The notes beneath the pieces were generated by a model that made no database searches, was not told the origin of the DNA, and saw only the letters and a list, made by a program, of their open reading frames with translations. This document shows positions 25,865 to 31,917 of a stretch of 31,917 nucleotides of DNA, piece after piece. Position numbers and translations under genes: made by a program. Location: positions 1 through 31,917 of the forward strand of contig NZ_JBPODR010000026.1 of NCBI RefSeq assembly GCF_051201035.1. The letters are read 5' to 3'. Position 1 is the first letter of the stretch, and each line of letters starts with the position of its first letter. The DNA comes from Thermoanaerobacterium thermosulfurigenes. GTDB lineage: Bacteria; Bacillota; Thermoanaerobacteria; Thermoanaerobacterales; Thermoanaerobacteraceae.

Positions 25865-26341
25865 TCAAATCTTCAATTCCATTCTTCTATTTCTTGTCGT
25901 CATACCTAAACTTTCATAAAACTTTATCGCATCGCTGTTAAATTCCCACACAGTTAATTCTAGCGCATCATAACCTGATTTTTTTGCATAATCAACAATA
26001 TGTTTAAATAGCATTTTCCCCACGCCTTTTCTTCTATGAGTGGAACTAACACATAAATCATCTATATAGACAAATTTTCTCTCTTTAAGAATTGGAACAT
26101 TTCTCGTAGTTATTATTTCTACAATGCTGTAAGCTATTATTTCATTATTGCAATCTTCAGCCACAAAAACTTTCGTTTTATCGTCATTTAATATCTCCTT
26201 AAATCTTTCTTCCGTAAATGGATTCTCCACGTCTACATACACATCCGGCCTATTTTTAACATGTAAACTATGTACTTCTTTAACAAGAGTACTTATAGAT
26301 TTATAATCATTAAATAATGCTTCTCTTATTTTTATGTTCAC
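25865..26341 (-). CDS. GNAT-family N-acetyltransferase
   Basis: A 158-residue acetyltransferase. The start NIKIREALFNDYKSIS is typical of the fold. The acetyl-CoA loop is VSSTHRRKGVGKMLF (R-R-x-G-x-G), followed by the C-terminal NSDAIKFYESLGM motif. I chose the GTG at 26,341 because AGGTGAT lies upstream and a promoter overlaps the longer reading. Substrate unknown: it could acetylate a protein N-terminus, an amine or a small molecule. It is the first gene of a two-gene unit with the PLD-AAA+ protein, so it might modify or neutralise that nuclease; this is only a hypothesis. Confidence 0.82.
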   Translation of the reverse strand: MNIKIREALFNDYKSISTLVKEVHSLHVKNRPDVYVDVENPFTEERFKEILNDDKTKVFVAEDCNNEIIAYSIVEIITTRNVPILKERKFVYIDDLCVSSTHRRKGVGKMLFKHIVDYAKKSGYDALELTVWEFNSDAIKFYESLGMTTRNRRMELKI

Positions 26342-26368
26342 TATACAATCACCTGGATTTATATTATA

Positions 26369-26396
26369 ATTATAGGGCATTCCATTTTTATACCAA
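26369..26396 (-). promoter_or_regulatory. promoter of the GNAT/PLD-ATPase unit
   Basis: TTGGTA (26,391-26,396) and TATAAT (26,369-26,374) are 16 bp apart on the minus strand. The predicted start at about 26,362 lies just ahead of the GTG at 26,341, which supports that start codon. Confidence 0.5.
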
Positions 26397-26683
26397 CTAA
26401 TATTAGTTTCTTTACAAGATTTGCCTAATATAATAAACACTCCATATTTGTAACCTGATCTGTTAGCTCGGTATATTCTTAATACCGTATTATACTTTAA
26501 CTTACATTTTTATCTTTTCTAGCATCATCACATGTAGTATTAGTGAATAGCTTTAATATTAAAATAACATTTTGTAACAAAAAGTCAAGAAAATAGTTAT
26601 TTATACCTGTACTGTGCTAACTAAAAGTAATTCATTATTTTTGCAATCTTTTCTGCTTCGTTATGGTTCCAGATAGTAAATGT
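26397..26683. other. intergenic region between the GNAT and mcrC genes
   Basis: Together with the promoter just described, the gap without a complete gene spans about 340 bp. I see a small hairpin at 26,470-26,488 (CGGTAT, 7 nt, ATACCG) and no clear terminator. Right after the mcrC stop the same frame stays open for about 20 codons (including TIWNHNEAEKIAKIMNYF) before TAG. It has no start codon and may be a scrap of a lost gene or chance. Confidence 0.4.
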
Positions 26684-27958
26684 TCAACTCCAAACAACTT
26701 CATCGATATAATTCATCAATTCATACCTTCTACTTTCATCAGTAATTAACTCTGCAATTTTAATAAGATTTACTGGTTGTAAGATTATACTTGCTATTTT
26801 TGAACCTGAAACAGGATCATTAATGTCAATCTTTTGTATAGTAGGAATATCACTTGTGGCTGGATAAAGTATTGTTGAAGCCTTATTTCCAATACCACTT
26901 ACCGCATAAACCGATAACTGATATAACATCTCCCGTGGCAAGTCGTCATGCCATAAATCTCTATACTTGGCATCTATTAACTTTATTACCTTACCATGCT
27001 TGACAATTGCAAAGTCTGGCCTCGGTGTTGGAGACTTTTTTAGGCGTGGGTTAAACTCTGCAACATATGTAAACATATCATGCAAGCTATACTGACATTT
27101 CACAGAAAAACCTCCGCCAAAATCTTCTAATAATCGTCCTATCAATGTTTCAAAAAATGCATTCATATCGAAAAAATATCCATTAAGGTCAATTGAACTT
27201 AAACCATCCTCTAACTGTATCCCTTGTGATTCATACAAGATCTTTATTATTCTAAGTATAGAGGAATATCTTTCTGTCAGTCTATTAATACTATTCCAAG
27301 CACGGTTCAAGCTAGTTCGCGTAAGAATAATATCGCATACATTTTCTTTAAGATAAGAAATCAATCTTTGAAGGCTAAATTTTAATCCATCATCCATTAC
27401 CAGCTTCAACCCGAGTCTTAAACCAGAAAGTAAAATCTGATTAAGTATATTGTCTTCATCTCTAGCAAAGTATCTACACGGCAATGTATCCCTTATTAGT
27501 TCACCTTGAGCACAAAGCTTATTCATATCAATTCTGCCTCTTGGCGATGACAAACATTCTTCTTCCTTTATATAGCTTTTTTGAAGTCCTCTTTGAATCA
27601 AATCTTCTGCCTCAACATAAAGTTCATAAATAAGCAAATCAAAAAAAGAAAAATTACCTATGTTATGCTCTCCGGTATTAAATAACTTTAGATCTCTAAG
27701 TCCATATGCATATCTTAGAAGCTGATACAATGGTAGCCCCTTTATCTTAGGATAAACATTAATCTGTAAATCCCCAAGTTTAACTCTTCCAACATATGAA
27801 TTACTCTTGATTGATAGGCCACCTCTAATCTCTATAATTTCTAATATTCCCTTGCCCGTAAGAACTTTTGCTAAATTGCGAGCATTGCTATCCGATAATT
27901 CTATACCATCCAAAACTATGCTGTCCCACTCTTTTAAACTGATTGTCTTGGCCATCAT
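26684..27958 (-). CDS. mcrC: McrC, nuclease subunit of the McrBC type IV restriction system
   Basis: A 424-residue partner of McrB. The N-terminal domain contacts McrB and stimulates its GTPase. The C-terminal nuclease has the PD-(D/E)xK core Asp315 in TPRPDFAIV and Asp329-Ala-Lys331 in LIDAKYRDLW, with Gln347 downstream. McrBC cleaves DNA carrying modified cytosines after GTP-driven translocation. The ATG overlaps the TGA of mcrB (ATGA), so the proteins are made in coupled amounts. All catalytic residues are present, so it looks functional. Confidence 0.93.
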   Translation of the reverse strand: MMAKTISLKEWDSIVLDGIELSDSNARNLAKVLTGKGILEIIEIRGGLSIKSNSYVGRVKLGDLQINVYPKIKGLPLYQLLRYAYGLRDLKLFNTGEHNIGNFSFFDLLIYELYVEAEDLIQRGLQKSYIKEEECLSSPRGRIDMNKLCAQGELIRDTLPCRYFARDEDNILNQILLSGLRLGLKLVMDDGLKFSLQRLISYLKENVCDIILTRTSLNRAWNSINRLTERYSSILRIIKILYESQGIQLEDGLSSIDLNGYFFDMNAFFETLIGRLLEDFGGGFSVKCQYSLHDMFTYVAEFNPRLKKSPTPRPDFAIVKHGKVIKLIDAKYRDLWHDDLPREMLYQLSVYAVSGIGNKASTILYPATSDIPTIQKIDINDPVSGSKIASIILQPVNLIKIAELITDESRRYELMNYIDEVVWS

Positions 27959-30234
27959 GATTCCTCGCTATTATTTTGATTATCTTCACTGTCATTATCT
28001 TCATCTGCTATATCATCATTGGTTGTCTCCACGCCTATGCGAATATCAGGACATGGTGATAGTAATGCTGTTACTAAATCAGAAATATCCGGTGTATCAA
28101 ATAATTCATATCTAATCGTCTGATTTTTTACATCTACAATACTTTCACCTAAAATTTTAGAAATCAATTCATAATCACCATAACAATATTCTTCAATAAG
28201 CGGAATAATATCTTCTTTTATAATTCTTTTAAACTTCTCATTATCTATAATGGGTTTTTCCTTCTCTAAAAAATATGAATGGCCGATTTGCAGATTGCGA
28301 GCATCTTTGCCAAGGTTCTCACATATTCTACTATTTAATTCCTTTAGCCATTCTGCAAGTGGTAAACCTTCAAATGCCACACCATCAAACAGACTATAAT
28401 CTGGCATTAATTCTATGAAGCCAAATCGTCTGCGAAGTGCAACATCTAAAAGAGCAATCGAACGATCCGCTGTATTCATCGTACCTACAATATACACATT
28501 GTCTGGCACTTTGAAAGATTCATTTGAAAGTGGAAGTATAACCTCTTTGCCGCGCTTTCCCACTTCAATAAGTGTAATGAGTTCTCCGAAAATACGTGAT
28601 ATATCTCCGCGATTTATCTCATCAATAATCAAATAAAAGTTTTTATCTGAATTTTCCATTGCATCTTTGCATATTCTCTTAAATATCCCATCTTTTAATT
28701 CAAATACCGTTTGATTATTTACAATCCTTGGTTTAATTCCTTCTATAAAATCTTCATATCCATATGATGGATGAAAACAGCACATGCGAACATAACCATT
28801 TGTCGTACTGTCACCCAATATCAAAGCTTTTTCATTCTGTGAAAGTGAATCATAAGGCTTGTGAAATAGACTTCTTGCAGCAAATTCACTGCAAGCTTTT
28901 TCAGCATAGTATGTTTTCCCTGTTCCAGGAGGTCCATATAAAATGACTTGTTTCTTGCGCGCTAGTACACCTTCTATTTCTGCAACTGTACCCGTAAGAG
29001 GTTTTAATATAGGCTTAATCATAATTTCATCGCTTTCTTCATTCATCAATCTTCTAATTTCGAAAATGTTATTAATATCTCTATATTGGAAACAGGCAGT
29101 TAGTTTCCCAGTGCTAGCTTTTGGTAAATGAACAGGTTCTTTAAATATTTTTACCCATTCGACATTTCTACAATGTGAATAAGGTCTATCTTTTACATAT
29201 TCATAATTCCCAACAACTTTACCTATTCCTAGTACTTTCTCACCAAGTACTGCTACTACAACATCTCCAATTTCAATATCTCTGTAAAATCTTATGATTT
29301 CTCCAACTTTTCTACTTGCTACATTATTATCATATCCATAAAGTTTTTTAAGTTCCTGAGCAATATCCTCTTTAATGCTCTTACTTTCATCATATGAAGT
29401 CAAATTACCCAGTTTTGCCCAGCCTATGCCTACATATGAATTTGACTTCATATCCTCCCAATAGCTATTGCCATTATCACCTGTGCCAATCCTAAAATAG
29501 TTTACAGGCGGTCCAAACAATACACACATTGAATTCATTACATAACTTGTAGGTAATCCTGTCTTTTTTGTGATTTGCATTAATTGCCCAGACAACGTAT
29601 AAAGTTTATCATCTTGCACTGGCTTTATATTGCAGCAAATAAGGGCATGTACTTGCCATCTTGTAGAATGAAAGGCATCTATTTTATTTGGATACAGCAT
29701 ATGATAGTACTTATGCACCCATCCAAGTTTTTGCTTATTATAAACTAATGTGTTACTTAATTGTTCCTGTAGTTTTATATAGTCTTCTATACTTGCATCA
29801 TCTGAAAGTTTATCAATCAAATTTGCTCCAGCAACTAAAGCATCTCTTATTTTTCTGCCAAGTTCAACCGCTTTATCAATGGATAAAATAGTAGGATTCT
29901 GAGGGTTACCTGTGACCCATTTGCCGTCAGAGCTTCTTTTAAACATGATAAACTTATATGAACTACCACCGGAAATGCTGCCATAACTATTAGAATTAGT
30001 TTTAAATTCATCATCGTTTTTGAATTCCAGCCAATAACTTAATCCATCTTTATTACCAATATTAAAGATAGTATCTATCAAAAGTTCACCATCTAAACTT
30101 TTTAATCTCTCAGGGCTGAATTTTTCTTTAAATATATTATACCCCTGATTTAATTGTTCAAGAGGCAATAGTTTTTTATCTGTCAGGAGTTTGTCACAAG
30201 TCTTCTTTATTTCCTCTAGTACATGATCATCCAC
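27955..30234 (-). CDS. mcrB: McrB, AAA+ GTPase of the McrBC system with EVE-like DNA-recognition domain
   Basis: A 759-residue motor and specificity subunit. Residues 1 to about 235 form a helical region I cannot name. About 240-395 resemble an EVE/PUA-like domain (FRIGTGDNGNSYWEDMKSNS, VGIGWAKLG, IGDVVVAVLGEKVLGIGKV), a fold known to read modified bases in type IV systems. The AAA+ domain has Walker A GPPGTGKT (434-441), Walker B within LIIDEINRGD (535-544) and the McrB signature MNTADRS (586-592). The tail is very acidic. It starts with GTG behind GGAGG, about 55 bp after the small frameshifted gene. Confidence 0.92.
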   Translation of the reverse strand: MDDHVLEEIKKTCDKLLTDKKLLPLEQLNQGYNIFKEKFSPERLKSLDGELLIDTIFNIGNKDGLSYWLEFKNDDEFKTNSNSYGSISGGSSYKFIMFKRSSDGKWVTGNPQNPTILSIDKAVELGRKIRDALVAGANLIDKLSDDASIEDYIKLQEQLSNTLVYNKQKLGWVHKYYHMLYPNKIDAFHSTRWQVHALICCNIKPVQDDKLYTLSGQLMQITKKTGLPTSYVMNSMCVLFGPPVNYFRIGTGDNGNSYWEDMKSNSYVGIGWAKLGNLTSYDESKSIKEDIAQELKKLYGYDNNVASRKVGEIIRFYRDIEIGDVVVAVLGEKVLGIGKVVGNYEYVKDRPYSHCRNVEWVKIFKEPVHLPKASTGKLTACFQYRDINNIFEIRRLMNEESDEIMIKPILKPLTGTVAEIEGVLARKKQVILYGPPGTGKTYYAEKACSEFAARSLFHKPYDSLSQNEKALILGDSTTNGYVRMCCFHPSYGYEDFIEGIKPRIVNNQTVFELKDGIFKRICKDAMENSDKNFYLIIDEINRGDISRIFGELITLIEVGKRGKEVILPLSNESFKVPDNVYIVGTMNTADRSIALLDVALRRRFGFIELMPDYSLFDGVAFEGLPLAEWLKELNSRICENLGKDARNLQIGHSYFLEKEKPIIDNEKFKRIIKEDIIPLIEEYCYGDYELISKILGESIVDVKNQTIRYELFDTPDISDLVTALLSPCPDIRIGVETTNDDIADEDNDSEDNQNNSEES

Positions 30235-30289
30235 TAAAATACCTCCATCTCAATCATATATAATTTTTTGTTACTCTTGACTTTGTCAG

Positions 30290-30512
30290 TTATTCATCAA
30301 AACTCATCTCAAATCTTAATACTTTTTTGCAGAAGTTGGTCCATCGTTTTTGAATTGCATCATCATTAGCTAATTGTGATATTATAGCAGAAGAGCATCT
30401 TTCCTTTTATATTTTCTTCATTAACATCTTGTGCCACTGATTTCAGCAATATTAAATTTTTTTGAAGCTCTTTTATTTTATTATTAATTGTTTCCAATAT
30501 GCTTTTTGTCAT
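30290..30512 (-). pseudogene. frameshifted small partner gene of the second MNT pair
   Basis: An ATG at 30,512 follows the strong site GGAGGGAG and opens MTKSILETINNKIKELQKNL. The frame ends after 48 codons. If one A is removed from the run of four A near codon 36, the reading continues as ERCSSAIISQLANDDAIQKR, WTNFCKKVLRFEMSFDE and stop, giving a 73-residue protein of consistent character. Such an uninterrupted second frame is hard to explain by chance. The ORF overlaps the preceding nucleotidyltransferase by 29 bp, the position of a HepT-like toxin, but it is much shorter and I do not recognise its fold. Confidence 0.55.
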
Positions 30513-30944
30513 AATCTCCCTCCAAAACATTCTCTATCCATTCTTTGACAAACTCCATCTGAGTCCTCCTGAAAGGTTCCATATCCATATATTCTCTTAA
30601 AGTTTTCACTTCAAATTCAACTTTTATATCTTCATTTTCTTCAAAAATAAGTTTGCCAAATTTAATTATCTGATGCCTCAATACCGGGTTTGCAGTATTT
30701 AATACTACCAGATCTATATCATCTCTTTTAAATATAGAAATTAAATCTCCAATCAAATTAAGCTTATCCATATAATCATAGCCATCGCCAAAAAGCACGG
30801 CAATATCTAGATCACTGTTCTTTGTGTTATTGCCCTTTGCATATGATCCAAATACATATATCAGTTTTATATCATAATTTTTTTAAGTTCATCCAACATA
30901 CTTTTAAATATTTTTTCGACTTCATCAATATCCTTCTGTAACAC
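30484..30944 (-). pseudogene. MNT-type nucleotidyltransferase, frameshifted at a seven-A run
   Basis: A GTG at 30,944, behind AAGGTGA, begins MLQKDIDEVEKIFKSMLDEL. The frame stops a few codons after a run of seven A (minus strand, 30,878-30,884). Adding one A restores a complete 153-residue MNT protein with signature GSYAKGNNTKNSDLDIAV, Ser34, Asp45 and Asp47, and the correct ten-residue spacing. Without correction only the C-terminal 104 codons remain open, and these lack the catalytic motif. It could be a real null allele, a sequencing error in a homopolymer, or a site of slippage. It starts one base after the SecB-like gene. Confidence 0.78.
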
Positions 30945-30945
30945 T

Positions 30946-31407
30946 TCAATTCACCTTTTTTGCTCCATTATTCTTTTTCTGCTGTATTAATTTAAAAATA
31001 TTTACCATAGGCAATTTTACTGGTGGATTTATTCCAGAAAGAGATGTAACAGTTAAAATATATGCCCGCGATAACTGAGAAAGTGTCGTTAAGCCATTTA
31101 GCTCCAGCATGTCAAGAAAATCCTCTTGTTTTAACTTTTGAGTATTTCCAACAAATACGCCTTCCATAGTTAAATTAATTTTAAACAATATTGAATTCTT
31201 AACTTTTGCCTTTATCACAGTTATAAATTCAATATATCCTATATATTTATCTTCCAATTCTTTAACTTCTTTTATATTATAATCAAAATCGTAAGTAACA
31301 TGTACTTTAAACTCATTTGTTCTTATATCTCTCGTCTCAATTTTAAAATCAGATACCCTATTCCCAACAAACTGAAAGTCTGCTAACACCTTATTTACAT
31401 TAATCAT
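30946..31407 (-). CDS. SecB-like chaperone of a toxin-antitoxin-chaperone module
   Basis: A 153-residue SecB-fold protein. The C-terminal half carries the family pattern: LELNGLTTLSQLSRAYILT, then SLSGINPPVKLPMVNIFKL, with the Pro-rich turn of SecB. Gram-positive bacteria lack a general SecB. Stand-alone copies are normally chaperones that fold and protect an antitoxin, as in the HigB-HigA-SecB (TAC) systems. It overlaps the XRE gene by ATGA and is followed at one base by the MNT gene. Its client is probably the XRE protein, whose last 30 residues could serve as the chaperone-addiction tail; that is inference. Confidence 0.7.
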   Translation of the reverse strand: MINVNKVLADFQFVGNRVSDFKIETRDIRTNEFKVHVTYDFDYNIKEVKELEDKYIGYIEFITVIKAKVKNSILFKINLTMEGVFVGNTQKLKQEDFLDMLELNGLTTLSQLSRAYILTVTSLSGINPPVKLPMVNIFKLIQQKKNNGAKKVN

Positions 31408-31802
31408 GACCCCACCGCCAATTTAGTCTCTAATTTCTTATCTGTTTCATCATTTAGGTTTTCTTCAAAGTCAACTGTATCCCAGATTTTAGCTTTGCTA
31501 TTCTCTTCCCCAAATATTATCTTAAAATTCCATCCTAGCTTTTTTGAAATTTTCCACAGTTGTTCAATGGTTGGATTATATTGACCACTTTCAAGTTTTG
31601 ATACCATTGATTGCTTAATTTCCAATTTCTCAGCAAGCTGTTTTTGCGTCAAATCATTTTTAATCCTAAATTCATATATCTTCATAGAAATCTCATATAA
31701 TATATCATCTAATTCAAACTTTTCTTTTGTCGATTCATCAGCTAACTCATCAATTAACTTCCATGCATCTCCTAATTTTAATTTATTGTCTATAAATTCC
31801 AT
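31404..31802 (-). CDS. XRE-family regulator, HigA-like antitoxin
   Basis: A 132-residue DNA-binding protein with an N-terminal helical extension (1-45), an XRE helix-turn-helix at about 47-95 (LTQKQLAEKLEIKQSMVSKL) and an acidic C-terminal tail rich in Glu, Asp and Lys. The ATG at 31,802 follows AGGAGGG; an in-frame start 12 codons earlier overlaps the operator region. In TAC operons a HigB toxin gene precedes the antitoxin, but the 115 bp to the window edge carry none. So either the toxin is absent or another gene fills the role. It overlaps the SecB-like gene by four bases. Confidence 0.8.
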   Translation of the reverse strand: MEFIDNKLKLGDAWKLIDELADESTKEKFELDDILYEISMKIYEFRIKNDLTQKQLAEKLEIKQSMVSKLESGQYNPTIEQLWKISKKLGWNFKIIFGEENSKAKIWDTVDFEENLNDETDKKLETKLAVGS

Positions 31803-31830
31803 AATTAATTCCCTCCTAGTATAATATATT

Positions 31831-31845
31831 TGTAACAAAGTTACA
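31831..31845. promoter_or_regulatory. palindromic operator candidate of the XRE-SecB-MNT operon
   Basis: TGTAAC-AAA-GTTACA is a perfect 6+6 inverted repeat, 29 bp upstream of the XRE start codon and next to the -10-like TATACT/TATTAT at 31,818-31,826 on the minus strand. The size and place suit an XRE dimer that represses its own operon. Confidence 0.55.
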
Positions 31846-31874
31846 TGATTTATATCAAATCGGGAGTTAATACA

Positions 31875-31910
31875 CCGAACAATAATTTAACATGACCTTT
31901 CTATGTTCGG
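31875..31910. repeat. spaced inverted repeat near the window edge
   Basis: CCGAAC and GTTCGG are perfect inverted copies separated by 24 bp. The spacing is too wide for a simple dimer operator and there is no U-run. It may be a second regulatory site or the base of a loose hairpin; the role is unknown. Confidence 0.3.
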
Positions 31911-31917
31911 ATTTATT

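Noticed and set aside
26625..26683. About 20 open codons after the mcrC stop (including TIWNHNEAEKIAKIMNYF)
   Set aside because: No start codon and too short to identify; kept only as a note in the intergenic entry.
31875..31910. LexA/DinR-like box from the GAAC...GTTC halves
   Set aside because: The Firmicutes SOS box needs four bases between halves; here there are more than twenty.

Overview
The window is AT-rich DNA from a thermophilic, xylan-using member of the Firmicutes, most likely a Thermoanaerobacterium. The best evidence is the GH39 beta-xylosidase: the sequence I recognise as the Thermoanaerobacterium saccharolyticum enzyme, with acid/base Glu160 and nucleophile Glu277 at the expected positions. 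Beside it is a CE7 acetyl xylan esterase of the Axe1 type. Species-level identity is inferred from memory of these proteins, not from a search.

Left half (about 1-18,460): a glucuronoxylan-use locus. A sensor kinase and an AraC-type response regulator (174-3531, plus strand) converge on an eleven-gene, tightly spaced minus-strand cluster that reads from 18,249 down to 3552. Its order is GntR/FadR-type repressor, mannonate dehydratase (uxuA), two ABC sugar permeases, a lipoprotein solute-binding protein, GH67 alpha-glucuronidase (aguA), two Gfo/Idh/MocA oxidoreductases, GH52 beta-xylosidase, GH39 beta-xylosidase (xynB) and axe1. None of the hydrolases has a signal peptide. The picture is import of (methyl)glucuronoyl, partly acetylated xylo-oligosaccharides, followed by deacetylation, removal of the uronic acid and cleavage to xylose in the cytoplasm. 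No transporter ATPase is present, so a shared one must be encoded elsewhere. UxaC and UxuB are also absent.

Middle (18,250-22,800): the 436-bp leader of the gntR operon carries a promoter candidate flanked by two near-identical 23-bp operator-like copies, then the terminator of the next gene. That gene is a small encapsulated-ferritin-like protein. After it come thiW and thiC behind a well-defined TPP riboswitch with its own terminator, then a MNT/HepT pair and an AhpD-like protein.

Right half (about 21,200-31,900): a defence and toxin-antitoxin island. It holds the MNT/HepT pair, a C-terminal remnant of an AlbA_2-type ATP-binding protein, a DUF218 protein, a GNAT acetyltransferase coupled to a phospholipase D-AAA+ ATPase fusion, the type IV restriction pair McrB-McrC, and a four-gene operon of XRE regulator, SecB-like chaperone, frameshifted MNT nucleotidyltransferase and frameshifted small partner. 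The PLD-AAA+ fusion and the SecB/MNT operon are the least conventional items here. I saw no tRNA, rRNA, CRISPR array or insertion sequence.
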